Assembly: GCA_040902855.1 (NCBI GenBank)
Contig: JBBDWN010000080.1
Location: forward strand, 1 to 25,775
DNA length: 25,775 bases
Direction: 5' to 3'
From: DATHWB01 sp040902855
GTDB taxonomy: Bacteria; Actinomycetota; Acidimicrobiia; Spongiisociales; ZC4RG35
This document shows positions 1 to 7,093 of the stretch, one piece after another. Positions within the stretch are counted from its first letter, which is position 1; every line of letters begins with the position of its first letter. Below the pieces are notes generated by a model. The model saw nothing but the letters and a program-made list of their open reading frames with translations, ran no database searches and had not been told where the DNA came from. Both the position numbers and the translations under genes were made by a program.

Positions 1-1
1 C

Positions 2-136
2 ACCACCAATCCCGACGACTGGGCCAAGATCTCGGGCAAGAAGGGCGAGCGGATCGTCTACGTCCGCACGCTCATCGACGGAACCGGGGGCGAAAGCAGG
101 CAGGTGGAGGGAGTCTCGACCGGGCAGTACCTCTGA
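2..136 (+). CDS. mpa: Mpa/ARC proteasomal AAA+ ATPase, C-terminal fragment
   Basis: Only the last 44 codons are in the window; the gene begins upstream. The reading frame from base 2 ends with residues GQYL before a TGA at 134-136. This tail, with its penultimate Tyr, is the known docking motif by which Mpa/ARC inserts into pockets on the PrcA ring of the 20S core. Mpa is the hexameric ATPase that binds Pup, unfolds pupylated proteins and feeds them to the protease. The next gene, dop, starts inside the stop codon (TGATG, one-base overlap), so the two are translationally coupled. Identification rests on the tail and on the dop-pup neighbours; the ATPase domain itself cannot be seen. Confidence 0.88.
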   Translation, partial: TTNPDDWAKISGKKGERIVYVRTLIDGTGGESRQVEGVSTGQYL

Positions 137-1611
137 TGGCGATTCGCAAGGTTCTCGGCACCGAGACCGAATACGGGGTCATCATCCGCAACCAGCGGGA
201 CTTCAACCCGGCGCTCGCATCCGCCCTCGTCATCAACTCCTACGACGGCCGCCGGGTGCGCGTCCAGTGGTCATACGAGGAGGAGTCGCCCGGCCGTGAC
301 GCTCGGGGTTTCGGGCACGAAGGCTTCGGGGTCGCCGACCCGGACTCCGCACTTGTCAACGCGGTTCTTTCCAACGGCGCCCGCCTCTACGTCGACCATG
401 CCCATCCCGAGTATTCCGGGCCCGAATGCTGGGATCCGCTCGAGGCGGCGCTGCACGACAAGGCGGGGGAGGTCGTGATGGCCCGGGCGATGGTCAACGC
501 CCAGCGGACCCTGCCCCACGGTCAGGTCGTCAAGTTGTACAAGAACAACAGCGACGGCAAAGGCAACTCGTACGGTGCCCACGAGAATTTCCTGCTCGAA
601 CGGGCAACTCCATTCGGGCTGGTCATTCGCCATCTGATCCCGTTCTTCGTCACTCGCCAGATCTATACGGGGGCGGGCAAGGTCGGGGCAGAGAACGGCC
701 GTCCGGGCACGCCGTTCCAGATCACGCAGCGAGCTGACTTCTTCGAAGAGACGGTCGGACTCGAAACCACTCTCAAACGGCCGATCATCAACACCCGGGA
801 CGAACCACATGGCGATCCTGGCAAGTACCGGCGCCTGCACGTGATCATCGGCGACGCCAATCTCTCCGAAGTTCAGACATTCATCAAGCTCGGCGTCACC
901 GCCCTGTTCCTGGCGGCACTCGAAGACGACGCCCTGCCCGAGACCCTCGACCTGGCGGATCCGGTGGAAGCATGCTGGAAGGTCAGCCACGACCTCGACC
1001 TGGCGCTGCCGTTGGAGCTGAGCGACGGCTCGACAGTCACTGCGCTCCAAATGCAGTTCCAGTACCTCGAGTGGCTGAAAAAGTATGCCGAGTCCGAGTT
1101 GGAGGAACCGGTTTGGAATCAGCTCCTGGACGAGTGGGAAGCGGTGCTCGCTGACCTCGAGCGGGATCCTGCCTCGACCGCCGACCGGCTCGACTGGGTG
1201 GCCAAACGGCGGCTGATCGACGGCTACGTCAACCGCGACGGACTCCAGAACGACGATCCGAAACTGCGCGGTCTCGACTTGCAGTACCACGACGTCGACC
1301 CGGCCAGTGGGCTATACCACCGACTGGTCGCCGGCGGCCGGATGAGGCGACTGTTCACGGACGAAGAGGTGGCCACAGCGGTGTCGACACCACCCGAGCG
1401 AACTCGGGCGTGGTTCCGTGGGACGTGCGTCGACCGGTTCTCCGAGTCGATGGTCGCCGCCAACTGGGACTCGCTGGTCTTCGACATCGGCGAACCGCAT
1501 CTCAAACGGGTTCCTATGATGGAACCACTACGAGGTTCGAAGGCCACTGTGGGCCCGCTGCTCGACTCGGTCGAGACCGCAGCCGAACTCCTCCAGGCTC
1601 TGGAAGGATGA
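136..1611 (+). CDS. dop: Dop, depupylase/deamidase of Pup
   Basis: 491 aa, a member of the carboxylate-amine ligase-like PafA/Dop family. Dop hydrolyses the isopeptide bond between Pup and substrate lysines and, in species whose Pup ends in Gln, deamidates Pup first. Visible family features are the N-terminal TETEYG motif (residues 9-14, nucleotide/metal binding), a Dop-specific insertion around residues 40-62, and RLYVDHAHPEYS (about 83-94), whose Asp87 corresponds to the catalytic nucleophile or general base. The motif NTRDEPH near residue 220 is shared with PafA. It is told apart from PafA by the longer N-terminal region and by DHAHPEYS in place of DVGSHPEYA. The ATG overlaps the mpa stop. 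Because the Pup encoded next door already ends in Glu, depupylation is the likely role here. The C terminus is followed 3 nt later by pup. Confidence 0.95.
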   Translation: MAIRKVLGTETEYGVIIRNQRDFNPALASALVINSYDGRRVRVQWSYEEESPGRDARGFGHEGFGVADPDSALVNAVLSNGARLYVDHAHPEYSGPECWDPLEAALHDKAGEVVMARAMVNAQRTLPHGQVVKLYKNNSDGKGNSYGAHENFLLERATPFGLVIRHLIPFFVTRQIYTGAGKVGAENGRPGTPFQITQRADFFEETVGLETTLKRPIINTRDEPHGDPGKYRRLHVIIGDANLSEVQTFIKLGVTALFLAALEDDALPETLDLADPVEACWKVSHDLDLALPLELSDGSTVTALQMQFQYLEWLKKYAESELEEPVWNQLLDEWEAVLADLERDPASTADRLDWVAKRRLIDGYVNRDGLQNDDPKLRGLDLQYHDVDPASGLYHRLVAGGRMRRLFTDEEVATAVSTPPERTRAWFRGTCVDRFSESMVAANWDSLVFDIGEPHLKRVPMMEPLRGSKATVGPLLDSVETAAELLQALEG

Positions 1612-1614
1612 ATC

Positions 1615-1797
1615 ATGACCGACCGTGAACAGGCCAAACGGCGCCCCGAAACCGAGGAAGAGGAAGCCGACGAGACAGTCGAACTCTCCGAATCCGAAGC
1701 CGCCGACATCGACGACCTCCTCGACGAGATCGACTCCGTCCTCGAAGAGAACGCAGAAGAGTTCGTCAAGAACTACGTGCAAAAAGGCGGGGAGTGA
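1615..1797 (+). CDS. pup: Pup, prokaryotic ubiquitin-like protein
   Basis: 60 aa, the usual Pup length. It is small, very acidic and probably disordered. A central helix-forming region (about 27-52, rich in Asp, Glu, Leu and Ile) is the part known to form a coiled coil with Mpa, and the tail is FVKNYVQKGGE. The final GGE means the ligation-competent Glu is encoded directly, so deamidation by Dop should not be needed, unlike mycobacterial GGQ Pup. PafA joins this C-terminal Glu side chain to substrate lysines. An AAGGA Shine-Dalgarno sequence at 1604-1608, inside the end of dop, lies 6 nt before the ATG, and only 3 nt separate the dop stop from the start. The prcBA genes that normally follow directly are displaced about 2.4 kb downstream. 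Confidence 0.96.
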   Translation: MTDREQAKRRPETEEEEADETVELSESEAADIDDLLDEIDSVLEENAEEFVKNYVQKGGE

Positions 1798-1815
1798 GTT
1801 CGCAGCTCATCGTCG

Positions 1816-1873
1816 TTCCGCGGGCTGGATCGGACGTAGAGGTCCGATCTAACCCTGGGTACGAATGGACTTT
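1816..1873 (+). repeat. 58-bp direct repeat, copy 1, with internal hairpin
   Basis: Matches 2472-2529 at 56 of 58 positions in the same orientation; a few further bases match if a one-base gap is allowed. It contains a perfect 8-bp inverted repeat, GATCGGAC and GTCCGATC, separated by the 6-nt loop GTAGAG. It starts 18 nt after the pup stop and ends on the last base of the stop codon of the minus-strand gene at 1873-2223. As a hairpin between convergent genes it could terminate transcription, but there is no T-tract. Its duplication on the other side of the minus-strand gene pair argues for a mobile or dispersed repeat. Confidence 0.9.
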
Positions 1874-2223
1874 CAGTGGCCGACCGAGTCTGGGTCGATT
1901 TGGCCGATGGTGGGGAGGTCGGTTGGCATCAGCGGGCGGGGGAGATGCCTCTGCCAGCGCTCGATGTCGTCACGGTCACACACCGGACACAGTTGCACCA
2001 TCTGGATGCCGACCACCGAGAGTTGAGTCCCGCGACTCCGCTCCAAGATCGCCTTGGGGACGGTGACCAGGTCCTCGCCTTCACACGTCGGGCACTTCGG
2101 CGTCAACGATCGGGACCAGGACTGTCCGCAGGAGCCGCAGGTGATCGTGATCTCGCCTTCGGATCGCTCGCCGGCGAGGTCCTCGTCTTCACCGCACAGC
2201 GGACAGGCGATGTCGAGTGCCAT
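1873..2223 (-). CDS. Uncharacterised protein with four CxxC knuckles
   Basis: 116 aa, family not recognised. It has four CxxC pairs at residues 7-10 (CPLC), 29-32 (CGSC), 44-47 (CPTC) and 79-82 (CPVC), which would suit two zinc ribbons; the spacing between pairs 1 and 2 is typical of a rubredoxin-like or TFIIS-like ribbon. The tail from residue 90 is Pro-rich and lacks Cys. It has no signal peptide or membrane segment. It is on the strand opposite the proteasome genes, 3 nt downstream of another small minus-strand gene, so the two are probably cotranscribed. Its stop codon abuts the end of direct repeat copy 1. A role in nucleic-acid or protein binding is possible, but nothing seen here fixes a function. 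Confidence 0.7.
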   Translation of the reverse strand: MALDIACPLCGEDEDLAGERSEGEITITCGSCGQSWSRSLTPKCPTCEGEDLVTVPKAILERSRGTQLSVVGIQMVQLCPVCDRDDIERWQRHLPRPLMPTDLPTIGQIDPDSVGH

Positions 2224-2226
2224 GAC

Positions 2227-2412
2227 TCAGGCGTCGGGCCAGCAGCGGGGGCAGGGTCGCTGGCCGTCGCGTTCGGCCAGCACCCGCATCCCCGTCACCC
2301 CGCGCATGCGTTTCGGTTGGCAGGCGGGACGCGACTCGTCGGTTTCCAAAGGGCGGTGGTAGTGAGGTTCGCCCATGTAGATGAGGACGAGACGTTCTTG
2401 GGGGGTCGGCAT
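2227..2412 (-). CDS. Small Cys-containing hypothetical protein
   Basis: 61 aa from the ATG at 2412; a GTG one codon upstream (2415) is an alternative. An AGGA Shine-Dalgarno-like sequence lies about 8 nt before the ATG. The protein is basic and polar, with one CxxC (CPRC) close to the C terminus and an isolated Cys near residue 31, enough for at most a partial metal site. No family is recognised. It lies 3 nt upstream of the four-CxxC gene, and the pair fills the space between the two 58-bp direct repeats. Coding status is supported by the Shine-Dalgarno sequence, the tight spacing and the CxxC motif, but the ORF is short and this should be treated as probable only. Confidence 0.5.
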   Translation of the reverse strand: MPTPQERLVLIYMGEPHYHRPLETDESRPACQPKRMRGVTGMRVLAERDGQRPCPRCWPDA

Positions 2413-2471
2413 CACTCAGATCCTCGCGCTCTCACGGGGTAGAGTCGAACTCACTCCAGCCGTTCGCCCTC

Positions 2472-2529
2472 TTCCGCGGGCTGGATCGGACGTGGAGGTC
2501 CGATCTAACCCTGGGTACGAACGGACTTT
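2472..2529 (+). repeat. 58-bp direct repeat, copy 2, with internal hairpin
   Basis: Second copy of the repeat at 1816-1873, differing at two positions: loop GTGGAG instead of GTAGAG, and AACGG instead of AATGG near the end. The 8-bp stem GATCGGAC/GTCCGATC is intact in both. It lies in the 193-nt gap between the divergent genes at 2412 (minus) and 2606 (plus), 76 nt before the aroG start, so it would be in or near the aroG leader or promoter. Whether it regulates aroG cannot be told from one window. Confidence 0.9.
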
Positions 2530-2605
2530 TCGGTGGTGGGTTTGCGTTCGGTCGTCGCTGGTCGGATCATGGGACCCCGCATCCGTGTTCGACAAGGTGA
2601 AACAG

Positions 2606-3967
2606 ATGAGCGACTGGACCCCGCAGAGTTGGCGTGACAAGCCTGCTCTCCAACAGCCCGACTGGCCCGATACCGAAGGCCTTTCGATGACGCTCAAGAC
2701 GCTGTCTTCGATGCCGCCGCTCGTGTTCGCGGGAGAGGCGCGCGACCTGCAGTCCGCCCTCGGCGACGTCGCTGCAGGAAAGGCGTTCCTGCTTCAGGCC
2801 GGTGACTGCGCCGAGTCATTCGATTCGATGGGCGCAGACGACATCCGGGAGAAACTCCGGCTGATCCTCCAGATGGCCGTCGTCCTGACCTACGCCGGCG
2901 GTATCCCCACCGTCAAAGTCGGGCGGATCGCCGGGCAGTTCGCCAAGCCCCGCAGTTCGGACACCGAGACCCAGGGTGATGTTGCCCTCCCGTCGTTCCG
3001 CGGTCACATCGTCAACGATATCGGCTTCGACGCCGAATCCCGGGTGGCCCGTCACGAACGGCTGCTCGAGGCGTACAACCGCTCGGCATCGACGCTCAAC
3101 CTGCTGCGAGCCTTCACCAAGGGTGGTTTTGCAGATCTCAGCCGGGTCCACGCCTGGACCCAGGAGTTCGTGGCCGATTCTCCGGCGGGGCGCAAATACG
3201 CCGAACTCGCAGACGGCATCGATGCCGCCCTGCGGTTCATGCGGGCGTGCGGACTCGATACGAAGGACGACGCCCGACTTCACGAGACCGACTTCTACAC
3301 CAGTCACGAGGCGCTGCTCCTCGGCTACGAGGAGGCGCTCACCCGCAAGGACTCCCTGACCGGCGACTGGTACGACTGTTCTGCCCACATGGTCTGGATC
3401 GGAGAGCGCACCCGCCAACTCGACGGCGCCCACGTCGAATTCTTCAAGGGGATCAAGAACCCGGTCGGATGCAAGCTCGGGCCCGCCGCAACCGCTGACG
3501 ACGTCCTCGCGATCTGCGAAGCCCTCAATCCAGAACGGATTCCCGGACGCCTGACGCTCATCACGCGCATGGGAGCCGAGCACGTCGCCGAGGCGTTGCC
3601 CCCGATTCTCGAGGCCGTGCGGGATTCCGGCCACCCCGTGGTGTGGGCGTGCGACCCCATGCACGGAAACACTTTTACTTCGGTGAGCGGGCGCAAGACC
3701 CGTCATCTCGAAGACGTGATGGCCGAGATCGATGGGTTCTTCCGTGCGCACCGCGCCGCCGGCACCTGGCCCGGGGGGATCCATCTGGAACTCACTGGGG
3801 ACGACGTCACCGAATGCCTCGGCGGCGCCCATGAGGTCGGCGACAGCGACCTGGACTTCCGATACGAGACGATGTGCGATCCTCGACTCAACGGCCGCCA
3901 GTCCCTCGACCTGGCGTTCCGGGTCGCAGAGCTCCTCAGCACCAACCGGCAGGAATCTGCCGTCTGA
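2606..3967 (+). CDS. aroG: Class II DAHP synthase (3-deoxy-7-phosphoheptulonate synthase)
   Basis: 453 aa, close to the M. tuberculosis AroG length of about 462. It condenses phosphoenolpyruvate and erythrose 4-phosphate to DAHP, the first step of the shikimate pathway, in the cytoplasm. Class II metal ligands are visible at Cys68 (in QAGDCAES), His353 (WACDPMHG), Glu395 (IHLELTG) and Asp425 (CDPRLN); KVGRIAGQFAKPRS binds phosphoenolpyruvate. The open frame extends upstream to 2381, but the start at 2606 is preferred because AAGGTG at 2595-2600 lies 5 nt before it and the protein then begins MSDWTPQSW as in homologues. It sits between pup and prcB, where mycobacteria have no aro gene. Feedback control by aromatic amino acids is typical of this class but cannot be read from the sequence. 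Confidence 0.95.
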   Translation: MSDWTPQSWRDKPALQQPDWPDTEGLSMTLKTLSSMPPLVFAGEARDLQSALGDVAAGKAFLLQAGDCAESFDSMGADDIREKLRLILQMAVVLTYAGGIPTVKVGRIAGQFAKPRSSDTETQGDVALPSFRGHIVNDIGFDAESRVARHERLLEAYNRSASTLNLLRAFTKGGFADLSRVHAWTQEFVADSPAGRKYAELADGIDAALRFMRACGLDTKDDARLHETDFYTSHEALLLGYEEALTRKDSLTGDWYDCSAHMVWIGERTRQLDGAHVEFFKGIKNPVGCKLGPAATADDVLAICEALNPERIPGRLTLITRMGAEHVAEALPPILEAVRDSGHPVVWACDPMHGNTFTSVSGRKTRHLEDVMAEIDGFFRAHRAAGTWPGGIHLELTGDDVTECLGGAHEVGDSDLDFRYETMCDPRLNGRQSLDLAFRVAELLSTNRQESAV

Positions 3968-3977
3968 AGCTTTGACG

Positions 3978-4139
3978 ATGAGCAGTAGCAAGTTGCCGGT
4001 TATCGATAACCCGCCGTCTGACCTGCTCGACCGCATCGTCGATGTGGTCGCCGGATGGCCCAGACACCCCCAAGCCGCGGGGATCGCACCCGACCGGGTG
4101 TTGGCGTTCGGCGCGACCCTCCGCCTCGTCTGGCCGTGA
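3978..4139 (+). CDS. Small hypothetical ORF between aroG and prcB
   Basis: 53 codons, beginning 10 nt after the aroG stop and ending 58 nt before prcB. The predicted protein has an amphipathic stretch (PSDLLDRIVDVVAGW) and no Cys motif, signal peptide or known domain. No good Shine-Dalgarno sequence is present, so translation would depend on coupling to aroG. It may be a genuine small protein or just open sequence in a GC-rich gap. Confidence 0.35.
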   Translation: MSSSKLPVIDNPPSDLLDRIVDVVAGWPRHPQAAGIAPDRVLAFGATLRLVWP

Positions 4140-4182
4140 CTCGTCTCCCCGGCGGCGCTTCCTTTGCGTCCCGCACACCACC

Positions 4183-4188
4183 TACGAT
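4183..4188 (+). promoter_or_regulatory. Candidate -10 element for prcBA
   Basis: TACGAT fits the actinobacterial TAnnnT -10 pattern and ends 9 nt before the prcB ATG. There is no convincing Shine-Dalgarno sequence between it and the ATG, so the transcript may be leaderless or nearly so. No clear -35 box is visible at 16-18 nt upstream. It supports separate transcription of prcBA from aroG. Confidence 0.35.
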
Positions 4189-4197
4189 GCGGCGGGC

Positions 4198-5010
4198 ATG
4201 GCTGGACGATTCGAACGCACATCGCTGACGCCCGGACTTCCAATGGGAGCGCCCTCACCGGGTGCGAGTTTCTCTGACCTGATCGAGACGCTCGGGCTCA
4301 CCCCGCGCATCGACATGACCGGGGCGAGCCCAGGGGCGATCAGCGCTCCTGAAGGCACGACGGTGCTCGCCGTCCGCTACGGCGGTGGAGTCGTGATGGC
4401 AGGTGACCGCCAGGCGACCGAAGGCCACCTCGTCGCCCACCGGCACATCCAGAAGGTGTTCGAAGCGGATCGTCACTCTGCGGTTGCGATCGCCGGAACA
4501 GCGGGACTCGCAGTAGAGATGGTCCGTCTGTTCCAAACAGAACTCGAGCACTACGAGAAGATCGAAGGCACGGTGCTGTCGCTCGACGGCAAGGCCACGT
4601 TCCTGGCACGTCTGGTACGCCAACAACTCCCGATGGCTTTCCAAGGGCTTGCGGTCGTCCCGATCTTCGCGGGGTACGACCGGCTCACCGCCTCCGGGCG
4701 CCTGTTCACCTACGACGTCGTCGGCGGGCGGTACGAAGAGACAGACTTCGGAGCCACCGGCTCGGGGGCCCGCCTCGCAAAGTCCTACCTCCGAACCGCA
4801 TACACCGACGAGATCGATCAGGACGGTGCGGTCGACGTCGCCATTCGCGCTCTCGTCGCGGCTGCAGACGACGACACCGCCACAGGCGGGCCAGACATTC
4901 GACGCGGGATCCTGCCCACCGTCCTCACCATCGACGCTGACGGGGGAACCTGGGTTCCGACGGCGGAAGTCTCGGAGAAGGCCGGGGCGGCGCTGGAGGC
5001 GACCCGATGA
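4198..5010 (+). CDS. prcB: 20S proteasome beta subunit (catalytic)
   Basis: 270 aa precursor of the Ntn-hydrolase subunit that forms the two inner rings of the 20S core. A propeptide of 53 residues precedes the expected self-cleavage site in APEG|TTVLAVRYGG, leaving Thr54 as the mature N-terminal nucleophile Thr1. Counting from it, Asp17 (GDRQAT) and Lys33 (HIQKVF) fall exactly where the catalytic triad requires, giving a mature chain of 217 residues. The C-terminal half has the usual beta-subunit GSG and DND-like loops (GATGSGARLA, AADDDTATGG). The stop overlaps the start of prcA by 4 bp (ATGA), fitting coordinated assembly of the alpha7-beta7-beta7-alpha7 particle. The ATG at 4198 gives a normal-length propeptide; a closer upstream ATG at 4187 is out of frame. 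Confidence 0.97.
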   Translation: MAGRFERTSLTPGLPMGAPSPGASFSDLIETLGLTPRIDMTGASPGAISAPEGTTVLAVRYGGGVVMAGDRQATEGHLVAHRHIQKVFEADRHSAVAIAGTAGLAVEMVRLFQTELEHYEKIEGTVLSLDGKATFLARLVRQQLPMAFQGLAVVPIFAGYDRLTASGRLFTYDVVGGRYEETDFGATGSGARLAKSYLRTAYTDEIDQDGAVDVAIRALVAAADDDTATGGPDIRRGILPTVLTIDADGGTWVPTAEVSEKAGAALEATR

Positions 5011-5675
5011 GCATGCCCTTCTACGTCGCCCCCGAACAACTCGTCAGGGACAAGGCGGAGTTCGCTCGCAAAGGAATCGCCAGAGGTCGCTCGATCGTCG
5101 CGATCGAATACGAGAACGGGATCCTGCTCCTCGCCGAGAATCCGAGCCGGGCGCTGCGCAAAGTCAGCGAGGTCTACGACCGGATCGCTTTCGCCGGTGT
5201 CGGGAGATACAACGAGTTCGAGACGCTGCGTAAGGCCGGGATTCGCCAGGCCGACGTCATGGGGTATCTCTACTCGCGCTCCGATGTCACGGCGATGGGG
5301 CTGGCCACCGCGTTCAGCCAGACACTCGGCCAGATCTTCAGCCACGAACAGAAACCGTTCGAAGTCGAGATCCTCATCGTGGAACTCGGGGCCGCATCGA
5401 GCGAGAACCGACTCTTCAAAGTCTCCTACGACGGCACGATGCTCGACATGCGCGACGTCGTCGCCATCGGCGGCAAAGGCGAAGAACTGGAGGCGGCCCT
5501 CCGCAGGGGCTACCGCGACGGGATGACGCTGCAAGAGGCCTTCGACCTCGGCGTCACGGCGTTCCGGGAGACCGAACAACGCGAGTCGGAAGGTTGGGAG
5601 ATCGCCGTGTTGGACGGTTCGAACGGACGCCGCACCTTCCGGCGCGTCGAACCGTCCGAACTCAGCGCCGACTGA
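5007..5675 (+). CDS. prcA: 20S proteasome alpha subunit
   Basis: 222 aa. It forms the outer rings of the 20S core, gates the entry pore and provides the pockets for the GQYL tail of Mpa. It starts MSMPFYVAPEQLVRDKAEFARKG, the typical actinobacterial alpha N terminus with its H0 helix and RKGIARGRS segment, and lacks a catalytic N-terminal Thr. The stretch RIAFAGVGRYNEFE and the PFEVEILIVELG strand are characteristic. It overlaps prcB by 4 bp; a second in-frame ATG two codons downstream is an alternative start. pafA follows after 16 nt with its own candidate -10 box, so pafA may be transcribed both with prcBA and on its own. Confidence 0.96.
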   Translation: MSMPFYVAPEQLVRDKAEFARKGIARGRSIVAIEYENGILLLAENPSRALRKVSEVYDRIAFAGVGRYNEFETLRKAGIRQADVMGYLYSRSDVTAMGLATAFSQTLGQIFSHEQKPFEVEILIVELGAASSENRLFKVSYDGTMLDMRDVVAIGGKGEELEAALRRGYRDGMTLQEAFDLGVTAFRETEQRESEGWEIAVLDGSNGRRTFRRVEPSELSAD

Positions 5676-5679
5676 CCGA

Positions 5680-5685
5680 TAGGCT
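5680..5685 (+). promoter_or_regulatory. Candidate -10 element for leaderless pafA
   Basis: TAGGCT matches TAnnnT and ends 6 nt before the pafA GTG, the distance expected if transcription starts at the first base of the start codon. No Shine-Dalgarno sequence precedes the GTG. No clear -35 is seen. Confidence 0.35.
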
Positions 5686-5691
5686 GCCGAC

Positions 5692-7047
5692 GTGGATCGG
5701 CGGATCTTTGGACTCGAGAACGAATACGGCGTGACCTGCACGTTGCGGGGACAGCGCCGTCTCAGTCCCGACGAGGTCGCCCGCTATCTCTTCCGGCGGG
5801 TCGTCTCCTGGGGCAGGTCGTCCAACGTGTTTCTCGAGAACGGTGCCCGGCTCTATCTCGACGTCGGGAGCCATCCCGAGTACGCCACACCGGAATGCGA
5901 CAAACTCGAAGACGTCGTCGCCCACGACAAGGCCGGCGAGCGCATCCTCGAATCCCTCGTCGAGTCGGCCGAACAACGCCTCGAGGAAGAAGGCATTCGC
6001 GGCCAGATCTACCTCTTCAAGAACAACACCGACTCGGCGGGGAACAGCTACGGGTGCCACGAGAACTACCTGGTCTCCCGGCACAAGGACTTCCACCGCA
6101 CCGTCGACGTTCTCATCCCGTTCCTGGTGACCAGACAGATCTTCCTCGGTGCCGGCAAGCTCCTCCAGACTCCCCGCGGGGCGACGTTCTCGATGTCCCA
6201 GCGCGCCGAACACATCTGGGAGGGCGTGTCCTCGGCAACCACTCGAAGCCGACCGATCATCAACACCAGGGACGAGCCGCATGCCGACGCCGAGCGATAT
6301 CGCCGGCTGCACGTCATCGCCGGCGACTCGAACATGAGCGAATACGCCACCTACGTGAAAGTGGGCACGGTCGTCGCCTTGTTGCAGATGATCGAATCGG
6401 ACGTCGTGTTCCGGGATCTGACGCTGGAGAACCCGATCCGGGCGATCCGGGAGATCGCACACGACCTCGACTGCCGTCGCAAGGTCAGACTCGTCAACGG
6501 GCGGGAGCTCTCCGCACTCGACATCCAGTGGGAGTACCTCGACCGGGCGATGCGATTCTCCCGCAGTCCGGGTTTCTCACCGGAGGTCCAGGGTGCGCTC
6601 GACCGGTGGGAACATCTGCTGACCGGGCTCGAAAAGGATCCGATGAGCCTCGACCGGGAGGTCGACTGGGTCATCAAGTACAAGCTGTTGGAGCAGTACC
6701 GGACCAAGCGCCAGCTCCCGGCAGGCGATGCCCGGCTTTCGATGCTCGACCTCTCGTATCACGACGTGAATCGGGATCGGGGGATCTACTACATGCTCGC
6801 CGCCCGCGACAAGGTCGACCGGATCGTCACCGACGAGCGGATCGAGCGCGCCATCGACGAGCCGCCACAGACCACGAGGGCGCGGTTGCGAGGGGCGTTC
6901 ATCAAGGCAGCCAAGGAGAAGCGTCGGGACTTCACGGTCGACTGGGTCCACCTGAAGCTCAACGACCAGGCCCAGCGGACCGTCCTGTGCAAGGATCCGT
7001 TCAAAGCCTTCGACGAGCGGGTGGACAAGCTCATCGAGTCGCTGTGA
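5692..7047 (+). CDS. pafA: PafA, Pup-protein ligase
   Basis: 451 aa, the usual length. PafA phosphorylates the C-terminal Glu of Pup with ATP and transfers it to substrate lysines. Family motifs are visible: FGLENEYG (residues 6-13, ATP/Mg binding), LYLDVGSHPEYATPE with Asp57 as the catalytic base (the same number as in M. tuberculosis), YLFKNNTDSAGNSYGCHENY (nucleotide pocket) and NTRDEPHAD. It is a paralogue of Dop but lacks the Dop loop. The start is GTG; the reading frame begins MDRRIFGLENEYG, as in other PafA proteins, which fixes it. It lies between prcA (16 nt upstream) and pafB (46 nt downstream), the standard order. Confidence 0.97.
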   Translation: MDRRIFGLENEYGVTCTLRGQRRLSPDEVARYLFRRVVSWGRSSNVFLENGARLYLDVGSHPEYATPECDKLEDVVAHDKAGERILESLVESAEQRLEEEGIRGQIYLFKNNTDSAGNSYGCHENYLVSRHKDFHRTVDVLIPFLVTRQIFLGAGKLLQTPRGATFSMSQRAEHIWEGVSSATTRSRPIINTRDEPHADAERYRRLHVIAGDSNMSEYATYVKVGTVVALLQMIESDVVFRDLTLENPIRAIREIAHDLDCRRKVRLVNGRELSALDIQWEYLDRAMRFSRSPGFSPEVQGALDRWEHLLTGLEKDPMSLDREVDWVIKYKLLEQYRTKRQLPAGDARLSMLDLSYHDVNRDRGIYYMLAARDKVDRIVTDERIERAIDEPPQTTRARLRGAFIKAAKEKRRDFTVDWVHLKLNDQAQRTVLCKDPFKAFDERVDKLIESL

Positions 7048-7093
7048 CGGGGCCTTGTCCTCGCGGCCGGTGTCCGATACCTCTGGGCCCTGC

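Noticed and set aside
271..1290. 339-codon minus-strand open frame opposite dop
   Set aside because: Shadow of dop, which has all its active-site motifs.
1816..2529. CRISPR array
   Set aside because: Only two repeat copies, 656 nt apart, with genes between them; no spacers or cas genes.
2530..2605. Riboswitch or amino-acid attenuator before aroG
   Set aside because: No known riboswitch core, leader peptide or terminator/antiterminator pair could be made out beyond the repeat hairpin.
2816..4258. 480-codon minus-strand open frame opposite aroG
   Set aside because: Opposite the conserved DAHP synthase; no recognisable motif and it crosses the aroG-prcB gap.
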